A program made the position numbers and the translations under genes. Of a stretch of 64,000 nt of DNA, positions 1-11,774 are shown piece after piece. The notes beneath the pieces were generated by a model, which did not search any database, was not told the DNA's origin, and was given only the letters and a program-made list of their open reading frames with translations. Each line of letters starts with the position of its first letter. Within the stretch, counting starts at the first letter, position 1. Where the stretch lies: assembly GCF_029784155.1 (NCBI RefSeq), contig NC_073692.1, forward strand, positions 71,064,012 through 71,128,011, given 5' to 3'. The DNA comes from Uranotaenia lowii. Taxonomy: Eukaryota > Arthropoda > Insecta > Diptera > Culicidae.

Positions 1-770
1 TCTCGAGTAATGTATAAGCCTGCATGGGAGATCCCCCACCCTTCTTAACCTCCAGTGGGAAAAAGATGGGTCTCAAACATCGTTGAAACCTAACTCGTAG
101 CCTTATTATACCTTCCTATTTGAAAGTTGGATTCATTTGCATGCATTGCCTTGTATCTCTCCAATCGAAGAGGGGGGATTCCCAAATAATCATAGAAACA
201 TTTCTCGTACCCAAATAACCCATGTCAATTTTGATGTCATTAGTTGGATTTGTTCTCGAATTTAGCAAAAAATTGTATAAAAGGCCTTTTCCATTTTTCT
301 TTTTCCACACTGGAAGGAGGGAGGTATCTGAAACCATCTTTAAAATATCCTTCCTACTCATTTGCCTTCGCATGCCAAATTTGGTTCCGATTGATTGATT
401 AGTTCTCGAATTGTGCAAATTATTGTATGGAAGCCGCCCTCCCCGCTTACTATTTCCCCATTGGAAAGAGGGAGGGGTACTAAACCATTTGAGGAATATT
501 TCTCGTAACCAAATACTCTCACAAACCAAATTTGGTTCCATTTGCATGATCAGTTCTCGAGTTATTCAAATATGTTTGTTTTTTTTTTAAAGAGGCCGCC
601 TCCCCTCTTCCATAGAGTGGAAGGGGTCTCAAACTATTATAGAAACCTTCCACGGCTCTCAAATACCCCTCCTGCCAAGTTTCATGCAAATCGGTTCGGT
701 AGTTTCCGAGTCAATAGGGAACAGACAGACAGACAGGAATTCCGAATGTATCTAGTCGTTTGTGCTTCAT
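1..770 (+). repeat. Tandem ~150-bp repeat tail of a dispersed element
   Basis: About five diverged units of roughly 150 bp run through this stretch. Each carries a C-rich block followed by a G-rich block (near 170, 310, 430-470 and 600-630), then a conserved stretch ending in a TTCTCGA-type motif. The last unit merges into a terminal segment with TTTCATGCAAATCGGTTCGG and a (GACA)n run at 722-736. The same layout recurs at 21064-23100, so this is the right-hand part of a second copy cut by the window edge. Open frames here (for example 116-547, minus) are repeat artefacts. The class of element is not identified. Confidence 0.75.
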
Positions 771-956
771 GAGATTAAAGCGAATCATTAAAATGATCAT
801 AAGAATGAGGCCAAATGATTTGGACCCCATGATTACTTAAAATTCTTGGTATGCTGGGTTTTTTAGGGTTGAAATGGTTTATTTTTGTCTCTGGAGCCAC
901 GATTTCAGAACAATTTGCTAGAAATCTTTTGTAAAATATGATGATTTCATACCGAA

Positions 957-1403
957 TAGAATGTCCTACCCGGGATTTTCCCGAAGGGGGATAAAAAAAA
1001 CGGGGAATTCCCAAATCCCGAGAAAAGCTAAATTATCCAGGGAATCCCCGAGGCCAATAAAATATGCTGATTTACTTAAAATATACATGATCTCAATAGG
1101 AAACATGGATCAGATTGAGCAAGGAAAATGATAGTTCTTCCTTGATATACGGCTTAGACTTAAACAATTTTCCAATCCAACAAAACCACGGATACGAGAT
1201 ATTAAAGAATATTGAAGAATCATTCCCAATTATATAAAGAAATTTGTCGGTTAAAGTACTTAGTTTTTGGATCTTGGGTTTAATAATTGCTTATTGAATT
1301 TTCAAAATCGGAATCCCGAGAAATCCCGAGAATTCCCAGGAAAAGGATCGTCAAATTTCCCGATTCCCGGGAACGCTCAAATGGTCGGGAAAGGGACACT
1401 CTG
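957..1403. mobile_element. hAT-type MITE with CCCGGGAA-rich ends
   Basis: The left end reads TAGAATGTCC and the right end, inverted, CAGAGTGTCC. Both ends run into CCCGGG/TTCCC palindromic blocks. The flanking octamers are ATACCGAA (949-956) and ATATCGAA (1404-1411), a 7/8 match that fits an 8-bp hAT target duplication. It is 447 bp with no transposase. It belongs to the same family as 9879-10746, from the shared AGAGTGTCC ends and CCCGGG blocks. Confidence 0.7.
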
Positions 1404-1698
1404 ATATCGAACTTAATATCCATGAAAAAATACAATATTAAAAATAATCCAAACCAAACTTTCAATGTTTTCTCAAGCTACATTTTTCATGAGATCAATT
1501 GTTCTAGTTGAACTTTAGATTTGATATGTAGGGGAGAATGAGGTTTTTTTTCTTTTGAGATATTGAAAAGCCCGCGGGAGTAGAATTTTTTTCAAATTCT
1601 TTCTCCCGTAGGCATAAAGTACCTTCTCTTCATATTTTTTTTTCTTCTTTTTCAAAAGATTTTTTTACAATTCATGGGTTCACAATAATTCAAAAGTA

Positions 1699-2532
1699 TA
1701 GGGGAAAAGTTCATATAACGCCCCATGTGGCTAATACGCGCCACTCTTGTTTTGAAGAATCTGAAGCATTTTAAGCCTGCAAAATATCACAAATTTGTTC
1801 TAAATGCTATGGTTGGTCATGGCAAATATGAATTTTTCCTTAAAATGCTCCTGTGTCGTGATAATTTCACAATTTAGGTTTTTCTTCATTTCGATCTAAA
1901 TTTTAAAACAGTTTCAATAAGGTGTCACCAAGCAGAGAAAAACGAATAAGACAATATTTCCTGACACATCGATAGAGGAGAATCTAAACTACGATTTAAT
2001 GCTAAAAAATTATACCGAACTCGCTATGGTATGCTTTTTATGGGTATGTTTTATCATGCCAATCGTAGTAGGCTGAAAATAGCATTGATTTTTCAAAAAG
2101 GCCAATTTTCATTGAAAATGAACAAAAAGTCTAAAACCTTATTTTGAGCGTTAATTCAGCCCAGAAAATTTACTTTTATTTTTTTTTTAAATTTTGATTA
2201 GTCCATTTTGATTTAATTTTCATTCAAAGTGTCTGTAAGTATTGGTGTGTTTTCGGTCTTCGGCTGCTTTCGGGTGTATTCGGCTTCTAGGCGCGTATTG
2301 AATACACGGCGGCGCGTATTTGCAACACAGTTTTGTTCTGTGGCTTTGAATAAGGTTTTTAAAAATCAAGTTTTTAAAGCAACTATAGCAATTTGAGTAA
2401 TAAAAAATCATAGGCATATGTAGAAAACAATTTTCTTCAACGATTGCACCCATTTTTAACACAATTTGTGAATGGAATACATAGAAAATCAGCGATCCGC
2501 TTAGGTGGCGCATAATAGGGCATGTTCCCCTA
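1699..2532. mobile_element. MITE with TAGGGGAA ends
   Basis: Inverted ends begin TAGGGGAAAAG at the left and TAGGGGAACATG (inverted) at the right. Both then show a GC-richer block containing GCGCC or CGCCCC and a GTGGC or GTGGCGC. The interior is AT-rich with no recognisable coding sequence. It is about 0.83 kb. The exact ends and target duplication are uncertain. Confidence 0.5.
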
Positions 2533-2779
2533 CACTAATTTTTCTGGTTGCGATGGTGGCTGCAGCGGTGGTGAAAGCTGGTGAGGCGGCTTGTTGGTGG
2601 TGGTGGGGGAGGCGGAAACGAAAAAGAAGAATATATGGGGGCAGGTATTAGTTAGGGCTAATGGTGGCGGTGGACATATGATGAGATTTTTAGGACGATT
2701 TTGCACCCTCAGTGAGATCTGAATCTCTATTGAGAGGGTGCAGTAGACTTCCAGTTTCTCCAGATTAGGCGACATCAAG

Positions 2780-4075
2780 TTTTTATAAATGTAGATTTAG
2801 ATTACTTCTTATAAAAGTTTTGAGCTTCAGCTTAAACTTCGTAAGGTTGTTCTCAAGTCGTACGTGCGATGGTAGAGCGTTGAACATTTGGCTACCGTAA
2901 TATAAGAAGGTAGCTTTTCCCCTTTCTGTGTTCATTCGACGTGTCGACAAGTAGTTGGGTCTTCGAGTGCCATACCTATGGATTGCGAGAGGAATTTGCA
3001 GATTCCGGTGAGTCTGGGGGTTGTGGAGGAAATTTTTCATTTGTACAAGAACTTGTAGTTTTCGCAGGGCTCTGACAGAAAAAACTGACGGTGGAGATTC
3101 TCGATACAAATCGATTGTTGGGTATAATCTCGGTTTTCCAAATATTATTTTCACCTATTCTGTACAGCTTGCAGCGGCGTCAATGCGCTTTTGTTGGCAC
3201 TTCCCCAAATTGCTACCATGTACTGGAGTTTTGATTGAACAAAAGCATGGTACATTGATAAACGTTGCTTCATGGGAATTTATTTTTTTATCCTCCAGAG
3301 AAGGCCAACTTATGAACTTATTTCCTTTTTAATGTTTTCGAAATGGGTTGTCCATTTAAGATCGGCATCAATCATTAGTCCAAGATATTTGTAACTCTGC
3401 GCTTTTTCTATAGTTGTGGATTGTACTATCAGCTCATTCCTTGGTTGAATTTGAAGCGACCTCCGAGAGTTGAAAATTGTGTATTTTGTTTTGAAAAAAA
3501 ATTTAAAGACAACAAATTTTCCGAAAAATAATCCTGGAGCAGTTGTAGATCTAGCTTCAGACTTTCAAGGATATATGGTGTAATAGTGCTTTCAAATTGA
3601 TGTCTGCAGGCCTCCGCTTGCTTCGGGCAAGTACATTATGTTTGATTTTCATCAGTTTCCATAGATCGAACGACATCCACGGGCAATTTTCTTTGATCTT
3701 GGCTTCAACTTGGATCGTTTTTGTAAATTTTTCTTTCAGGTTTCTGTTAATTTCGATAAGTTTTTTTAGTTTTCCACTGGCGCTATTTTCCGAGATTTGT
3801 GATTCTTCATTTCGGAATGCTGCGTGTAGTTTATGATGTTCAATTATTTTCTTGGTTAATGTGCATTTTGTTAATTTTTTATTCAAATTGAAAGTTGAGA
3901 TTATCATGGAATGGTCGCTTATGGTTGAAGGAATTGTAGCGTTGTTTACTAAACTTTGTAAACCATCTGAACAAACAACATGATCAATGAGATTGCTACT
4001 AATGGGTCTTGTCAGGTTACTTGATCCCTGGGGAAACTCGATTCCTTCGCTATATTTCGAAACAGGAATGTCTTA
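2780..4075 (-). pseudogene. Non-LTR retrotransposon relic (endonuclease C-terminus and RT C-terminus)
   Basis: Read on the minus strand, 4075-3880 encodes the end of an apurinic-type endonuclease domain. It contains SNLIDHVVCSDGL followed by the SDHSMI motif that closes such domains. The inter-domain linker continues to about 3557 (PWMSFDLWKLMKIKHN). RT C-terminal sequence follows at 3500-3355, including YKYLGLMIDADLKWTTHFE. The 3' tail-domain frame is 3154-2783, with IIFGKPRLYPTIDLY and FLYYGSQMFNALP. The catalytic RT core with its YxDD box is missing between about 3500 and 3557, so this is an internally deleted, frameshifted copy. The style resembles CR1/Jockey-group elements; the exact clade is not assigned. 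It is a different family from the copy at 23363-26200, judged by dissimilar protein sequence. Confidence 0.75.
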
Positions 4076-4385
4076 CAGATATCAAGTATTTCAGAAAAAT
4101 GTGCCAAATAGAACAAAACAACAATACTGGTATAACTTAACAAATTTTAAAAATTTAATTTTTCATGTTATTGAACTTTGTTTAAAAAATCTAACAAAAT
4201 GTGATTTGAAGATCTTTACTTATCACTTTAAAATGTTTCTTGCATGAAAACAAAAATTTCAAAAATATTTATTCCAATATGTCAATTGTAAGAGTATAAT
4301 ATGAACTTCAAAATGCCATATTTTCAGAGCAATAGTGAACTTTCAATTTTTTTTATGATGAATTTTTCCAAAATGTATGTTATCG

Positions 4386-4795
4386 TAAGGTTGCCAGATT
4401 GCCCGGTTTTATCCGGATTTGCCCGGATATTTGATACTAAATTTAAGAACAGTCCGGCCCGGCCCGGTTGCCTTGATTTCATTGAAAAATGCCCGGATTT
4501 TGCCCGGATTTATTTACTTTATTTAGCAAATCAAACAAATAAAAACAACAAACACCTTCAAAACGAAATTTTTTGAGCAAGTGTTGTTAAAATAATCATG
4601 AAAGTTTTTTGGAAGTTTAAAATACGGTTGAAAATCTATCGATGAGTTTTGATGAAAAAACTTTTTTTTAAATTTTTTTTTTCTTGCTTTTTGTTGTGGA
4701 ATATCTGAGTTTTGACAAAATTTGCCCGGATATTGCCCGGATTTGTGTCGTCAATTTGAAATCGAATGCCTGGATTTTGCCAGGTTTTTATATAA
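4386..4795. mobile_element. MITE with TAAGGTTGCCAGATTGCCCG end
   Basis: The left end TAAGGTTGCCAGATTGCCCG is followed by several GCCCGGAT and CCGG motifs spread over 400 bp. The right boundary is worn, near a GCCAGG at about 4780. It matches the family at 58574-59000, which has clear ends and a target duplication. It is non-coding. Confidence 0.6.
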
Positions 4796-4799
4796 AAAA

Positions 4800-6630
4800 A
4801 TAGCCAATGTCCATCCAGTAATTATCTGTTAAAAAGGACTAAAAACACTGTATTTATCTAAAAAGTAGAAAATTGCGCCTTAAAGTATGCAATGATTGTA
4901 GGGTAATAGACCGGACCTTTTATCCACGGATTTTACTAGATTTTTGCATAGGGTCAAGGCACCCCGAATTGAGGATCAAGTCTCTTTCAGTAGAGGATCA
5001 TGTTTTCTGTAACTTTAAAAATATCACAATCATTTTAGCCTTACAAAAATCCATCTACTTTATCTTAGAGTTCATTTCTCGTTCCAACTTGAAATAACAC
5101 GATATCAGAAAATGCAAAAGACGGCGAGTTGATAAATTTTCCCAAAAAGATGTGATGAAAATAAGAAAAGGGGATCAAGTATCCTAATTCTCCCCTAGAT
5201 TTTCTCTCTCCTTCAGTTCTTCTATGAAAATCCAACGAATATTTAACTTTGTAAACAAATGAGTAAATTAAAAAATGATCGTAAGGTTTAGATAGAAAAC
5301 TCCTGTTCAAAACAAATGGAACTATAACGTATATTAGGGAAAGTACACTTTAATACAGAAAAAAATCATTAGCCTCTATCTAAAAGAAATCCCGTTCCAA
5401 ATCTGCTCCTTGCATCATCAATCAGCTGCCATTGAATTGGGCGGAAACAAAAGCATCATCGAGCAGCTTGTGAATAGACTTTTGTCTTGTCCGATTTCAG
5501 CCTACAATATCTCATAATGATAAGCTGACTGAACATCCCCTCCTACCCAGAAAAACCTTTCCATCTTGCAGACGAGGTTCAAAACCCGGTTATTTGCGAT
5601 AACCACCTTAACGTGCAATTATTTTCCCATTTCCATAGACAATACAATCCAATTTCGAATCCCGGTGCGGTGCTGATGAAACGGTGCGGATTGAGTACCA
5701 GGGTTGAGGGCAGGGGTCGAAAGAAATCTTCAGAAGAAGCGAGCAAACGAACGAGGTCGTTTCGGGAAGACTTGGTTGAACAAAGAAAATCACCATTTTG
5801 TATATTGGTATCGGAATTGTGAAGCCCGGGACACGAATTGGGTTAGGTAGGTACCTAGAAGAAGTTGAGCGGAAGGCCTCCAACTTGGCTGTTTTCTCGG
5901 AAGGTGTGTGTATTCTTCTGGCAACTTTTTTTATGCTTTCTTGATGAAGCGAAGGGAAAATGGGAGGAAAGGCAAAAGGATCTCAAACAAAATGATGCTG
6001 TGTGCTTTCTTCTTTCGAGGTGGTTGTTGTTTTCTTTACCCTCCCGCATTTTCCTTCTGAACATGAAATAAAAAAAAAACAGTACGAAACACATAAAATT
6101 TCGATAAGAGCCAAAAGACAGACAAATGGCCAAATGAATGAATGAGAAAACCAAGAGAAACGCTCTGCCGTTACCTACATACATACGTAGTGTACCTACC
6201 CAAACCCAAACCCAAAGGAAGAAAGCCTTAATCCTTCTTTTTATTCATCGTCGAAGTCGATCTGCTTTCGCTTTGCCAAAGACCCATTTGTTTTGATGGG
6301 AGCAATCGTTACTTTTCGAATAGGTGAAAGTTTTACTTGAATAGATGTGGGTTACGCTTTTCTCCTTCGATGTTTGTTGCTGAGCCAGTGGAGCAGTTTT
6401 GGGTAGGATCAATTTTATAATTGTATCATGTTTTTGAGACAATTTCAAGTAAGATCCGATCAAAACCCTATATTATATTCCTCAAATTACAACTTCTCCA
6501 ATTTTTCTTAGGGAAATTAATTATGGCAGCAAATAGATAATGTTAACGTCCATAGCATTCGCAAAAAATGGGATCAGAACACTGTTCAGCAGTTCTGTGT
6601 AGTTATTTTTTAATATTATTATTTTAATTT
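4800..6630. other. Unassigned tract
   Basis: I see no gene or repeat boundary I can support here. Base composition is somewhat richer between 5400 and 6250 than around it. Open frames are short, overlap on both strands and match nothing I recognise. This could be single-copy intergenic or intronic sequence. Confidence 0.5.
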
Positions 6631-6637
6631 TGCCTTT

Positions 6638-6817
6638 CATACCATGAGACTGTCCCCTCTGAAGGCTAAGTTCTGTTCGGCCACCGGATTTTTTGGAAGA
6701 CCATGATAAATTTGAGAAAAAATTCGGATTATGTGGTGTTTTCCAACTAGGAGTTTATTTTAGAAGATCAGGATCAGATCACAACTGATGCTTCAGAGGG
6801 GACAGTCTCATGGTATG
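6638..6817. mobile_element. Small MITE with perfect 27-bp terminal inverted repeats
   Basis: Positions 6638-6664 and 6791-6817 are exact reverse complements over 27 bp, starting CATACCATGAGACTGTCCCC. Total length is 180 bp and the interior is non-coding. No clear target duplication can be read. The perfect ends suggest recent activity or strong pairing constraint. Confidence 0.75.
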
Positions 6818-7535
6818 CATTGGATTTTTGCGAAAAAGCAATATTCAAAAAGTCATAATGAATGAAAATTGCAACACAGAACGGCTATACAGTGTACTGA
6901 TCCCATTTACGGTGGAATTTATGTATTTTTACTTTATTTTTCAGATATATAATGCCATAATGTAAGTCTCCAAAAAAAAATTGGAAGGGATCACTAAGAG
7001 AAAGAATCATTTTCCGAAGTGCCAGATCATTATCTAGTTCTAAAATATATTCTAAATCTAACGGATATTTTTGCCAGATTTGTCTAAAGTTATCATGAGA
7101 AGTTTTAATCAGTCCATGAGCTGCAAATATGTGAGGAATATGGAGGAGCTCAAGGATTCAAAATTTTTTAGTCGGCCCTAATGAAAATCTCATAAAACCT
7201 TGGATAATGCAATTGACTTAATTACAAACCGAAAATTTGACAGTATTTTGACAACAAGTACTCCTGAAATGTTTTAACTGATAGAACATAAATTTTATTG
7301 AACTATCTGTTTATTTTTATTTTCAAATAAATTCACCAAATTTCATTTTATTGCTGTTTTAAATTTTCACATTAATTTAACGAATTTTATAGTCAAATAA
7401 TACAATTATTAGAATTATTTTTATAAGTTTGTCTTTGTTTATCAACTCTGAGTTATTGTTTTGTTTCCAGAAAACAAAATCTTGCCAATATATCTAAACT
7501 TTAAATGAGAAAAACTTAGTTTCTTGTTTTTATCC

Positions 7536-9330
7536 ATTTCTAGCAGTACCCAATATTTCAAGTAGCAGGCTTTGGTAGAGTTGAAAGGAAGCGTTTTTTT
7601 TTCGATTGTCAAAATGGTGAAAATTTCAAATTGAAAAATTATAAAGTCTTTTAACGACTTCGGTGATTATTTACAATGGACCGGGATCTAGAGGAACAGG
7701 CAAAGTGCAGAAAGGCAACCAAAACAATGGAGCAGTACATTCAGCTGGATGAATAAAAATTGGATATTTGGAATGGAGTTCCGACAAATCGAAGCTAAGT
7801 ATCTGTTTTTATATATTTTCATTACTTGAACGCTGGCGAGCCTTAGTAGAGGTGCATGGGCACAAGACTTTTGATGGATTTAGATTAACAATTTTGGTCT
7901 AGCGTTTTTTTCTTTCAATGTGTCTGGGCCACAGCCGAATCTTGTTCCTGTTGTCTGTTAAAGGTCCATTTCTTAAAAGCATTCTTTCAAATGTGTTGTT
8001 TTTTTATCCAAATTGGTTCTCTTACTTTGCCTCTTTATAAAAATTCCAATGAGATCCAACTTAACAAATTCATTCTAACATATTATTATCGTTAGTTCCT
8101 ATTTTTGTTTTGAGTAGATCATAGTTGATAGTAGGGTTAACCATTCTAAAGATTTTATTCAAAAGTAATTTGCTTTTTGCATGAGATTGTAGTAAAGAAG
8201 ATAGGACTAACAACTTTGACAAAAATCAATATAACACAACAAAAATGAAAAATAATTGTTTTGATTATCGTTGAGAAAATTGAGTTCTCAGAGCTGATTA
8301 AACCTACAAATCGAAAAACATCACATTAAAATATTTGGAATCAATAGTCTTCACATTTAAATGCATAATTTTACCATTTCCAAAATATTGACCATATATT
8401 TGCTAACAAAATTTTTTTGTTCAGATGAGCTTATTGAAAAATAAAAAGATTTCCATGACATGTTGAGAGTGATTAGTATATGTACCTACAAATTCATTAA
8501 TTTTGGAAATATAAATTAGTAAGCTCACACAGTCAAGAAAAAAAGTCAAATATGTGTTGAACAGTAGTTGAAAAATTAAGGCTTTTAAAGAATTTTAGCG
8601 ATTAGACATTTCTTTTATAATGGCCCTTTTAATTGATGAGAAATACGAGATATTTTTAGGAAATCCTTGAAAATAAATATTTGTTTTGAATATTTTGATT
8701 AACAAAAAACCTATGTAAAAAAGTGATGTAAATGCAAACAATTAGGCAATAAATTATGGTTTCAGTTTTAGCAGATTTTCTTGGTTTACTAGATCGCACT
8801 GGTCAAAAGTGTTTCCTGATCATATCCTTTAACCCACACTCCCAAAACATTATTTGCTAGGATGCAGAGGTGACCTCGGTCCTAAAGCACGAATTATTTC
8901 TTTAATCCCTTTCTCTCTTTTCCAAACTATCTTTTGACTACTAGGACGTGGCCTGCGCCGTTATTGATGATTAAAGAGAGAGCATCAGTTTTGGGCATTG
9001 TGAATGTGCTGTCAGTCCCAGACACCTTTCATTTGACCTTTGAACAAAATTGGTGGCCTCGGTCAATCACGGAGTAGCAACCATTGGCGATGTGGAATTC
9101 GTTCCACTGAGCCACGCCTGCGATCATGGTATTCGAAATGCATTTATTTTCAAACAATAAAAGATGAACAATCATATCACTAATCAACAATTAAATAAGG
9201 AAAAACCATTTCTATGAAGATCTTTTTTTTTTCAAATAGTAACAGAGCATTTCGGGTTCACTGATTCAGGTGGATGTGAGTAGTCAATCAAGCTAAGCTA
9301 AGCTATTTCTAGCAGTACCCAATATTTCAA
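7536..9330. repeat. 26-bp direct repeat pair flanking 1.74 kb
   Basis: An identical 26-bp word beginning ATTTCTAGCAGTACCC occurs at 7536-7561 and 9305-9330. Just left of the second copy lies an (AAGCT)n-like run (9290-9304). Long direct repeats plus a short tandem tail are what target-primed insertion of a LINE or SINE leaves. The intervening sequence has no coding capacity I can see apart from the SINE-like unit at 8935-9127. It could also be two copies of one short repeat. Confidence 0.5.
8935..9127 (-). mobile_element. tRNA-headed SINE, family 2
   Basis: On the minus strand the head reads GGCGTGGCTCAGTGGAACGA, a good pol III A box in tRNA-like context. A weaker B-box-like stretch follows around GATTGACCGAGGC. 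The body is shared with 62880-63055: CAAATGAA, GACAGCACAT, CACAATGC, then AAAACTGATGCTCTCT and CACGT(C/T)CTAGTA near the 3' end. Two copies with the same head and tail support a dispersed SINE. It is not a functional tRNA gene, since no cloverleaf closes. Confidence 0.65.
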
Positions 9331-9878
9331 TTGGCGGCGTCAAAATATTCAAAGCTGAAAATTTCAAGCTTTACTTTAACTGCGCTTAAAAATATATAAT
9401 CGTTTCATTAATTATTGTATATCATTTTTCCTCAAATCGATCCATGTTTTTAATGAATCTTTGGAAAGATCGAAAAATTGTATCTTTACTTTAATCACTG
9501 GCGCTCTTGAAATAAAAATAAAAAAATTCCTTTTTTATCAAAATCAATTTAATCATCATCTTTGTGTTTTGAATAAAATCTTTAAAGTTCAAAATGGAGC
9601 TTTTTTTCTTATCGAAAATTTAATTTAAAATCGTGGTTTTATTTTATTTATTGATTTAAAATTTTGATTCTGATAGATTTTGAATCGTATCAGTGAAATT
9701 TATTATTTTTTTAAGTTTGTGTGATGTTAATGAGAACCTTAAAAAATGATTTTAGAAATAATTTTTCTTATTTTTTGCATTTTTTGGTATTGTTATTTTA
9801 GCTAGCTAAATTTTTAGTTTTGAAAAAACCCCTCCCCATGGACGGGTCCTTCGCACGGGCCTGGACCTTACTACAGAC

Positions 9879-10746
9879 TAGAGTGTCCATTTCCCGGCCA
9901 ATTTTCTATTCCCGGGAATCGGGAAATCTGGTGGCCTGTTTCCCGGGAATTCCCGGGAACCCGGGAAATATTCAAAAACATGTAAAATATATGTACTTTG
10001 ATTCAAATATACATAGGTTATCGAACCTTCCGTGCATACAAGCACATAATTTGTTCAAAATGTACTCTCCATAATGTTTTTAACTTATTTTTAATTAAAT
10101 AAATCAAACTGTTTTAAACAATGATAAATTAAAAACAGTCAAACGAACTATCAAATAACTCGAATATGTCAAATGAAGAAATTCATTCGTGCAAATAGGG
10201 GTAGTAAAAAAATTATTTTTATTTGTCGATAATTCCAACCTTTTTTCGTTTTTCTGCAAATTTTACATATTTGCTCTTCATATGAAAAAAAAAATACAAT
10301 GTATCCTTCATTTTGAGATTTTGAAATTCATCTGGCATTCAAAATCAGAGGAAAACAAGTGCATACATATTACTTTCGATAAAACACAATCTGCCTACCT
10401 GCGCTACGCGAAGTGTTGTGGGTTTTTCGTTCAATGAAAACGATGTGGAAATTCATATAATCTTTTCAAACTTATCTATTTGAATAAAAAATTGCACAAC
10501 ATTGCATTGGCTGCAAAATGTCTACTGCCACAGGAATCGGAATATCCTCAATGAGTTTTGTATGACTACATTTTCAAAAAGAACAATAAGAATGATTTGG
10601 GAGGCTGTCAGGCTTTTCCAGAGAAATAATTTCATACATGTCGAGAATTCCCGGGAATGAAACTATGATTCCCGGGAATCGGGAATTCTCGAATTTTTCA
10701 AATTCCCGGGAATTCCCGCCCGGGAAATCCCGGGACGGACACTCTT
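9879..10746. mobile_element. hAT-type MITE, CCCGGGAA family
   Basis: Ends are TAGAGTGTCC and, inverted, AAGAGTGTCC. The flanking octamer CTACAGAC is repeated exactly at 9871-9878 and 10747-10754. Blocks of ATTCCCGGGAATCGGGAA type lie just inside each end and can pair with each other. The middle is AT-rich with no transposase. Same family as 957-1403. Confidence 0.85.
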
Positions 10747-10754
10747 CTACAGAC

Positions 10755-11774
10755 CAACGATATTTTGAATATTGACTTTTTTTTGAAAAAAATAAAAAAC
10801 GTTTCCTGCTTCCTTTCGTAACCCTAATCCGTTTTTGAGTATCAATCTGACACTATTGGACACTATTGGAAGAGATCCTAAATAAATTCTTGAAACCTTT
10901 AATTTTACATCATCACTTTTTATGGATGCGCCCTGAAAACCCAGGAAAAAAACTTCCTGATAAGACTTTGAGTGTCAACTTGACACTACTCGCTTTAAAC
11001 CAATATATCTCTCTTGTTTCCCAACTGAATTTTACAAATCTTATAGCTTTGGAAACTTCGTAATGTAACTAAAATGTGTTTATCAGACATTGTTCATCTA
11101 CAATACTTCAGTTTTCCATTATTCAAAGTCTAAGAAAAAAACCGAAAAACATGCTTCGAAAATAAGACTGTAGATGAAACCGTTCATAATTGTATAGAAA
11201 TTGGAAGCTCGCGCTCTGTCATTTTGATTTTCAACTTCCATAACTTTTTTCTCTGATGATATTTTTCAATCAAATTTTCTGCGTGAGATAGATCAACTAT
11301 CACACTATCATATCACGAAATTTGAGATTTCTAAAAATTGTGTGGCCAGAGATACAGTGACTCTACGAAAATCGGGCTTCTTGGACTAACACCATTCAAA
11401 CTGCGATATCTCAGAAATTACGCAACGCTTTTTATTGAAATTTTGCAGAGTGATTGTTGAAATATAAAGTTAACATCTCTGAAATTTTTGAATATTCTAT
11501 TAATGAGATCAAAAGTTATGCGATGTACAATATTTCAAGCATGAACCTTAAAATGCGATTTCTATAAAATTTTGGACGAATGCTTCCATACGTAAATCAT
11601 ATTTTGTGTTTAACAATCAGTAAATCTGTTTCAATCAAAGCCAAAAACTTATATTATTGTTTTCTATGTAAGCTTATCGCTTAATATGCTATTTGGAAAT
11701 CAGTTTTGATGATTTTAACGTATTCATTATTCACAAATTGACAATCTATTTCATTAATTGAACTTTATCTAGAG
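10755..11774. other. Unassigned AT-rich tract
   Basis: No gene, RNA or repeat boundary could be supported in this stretch. Confidence 0.5.
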
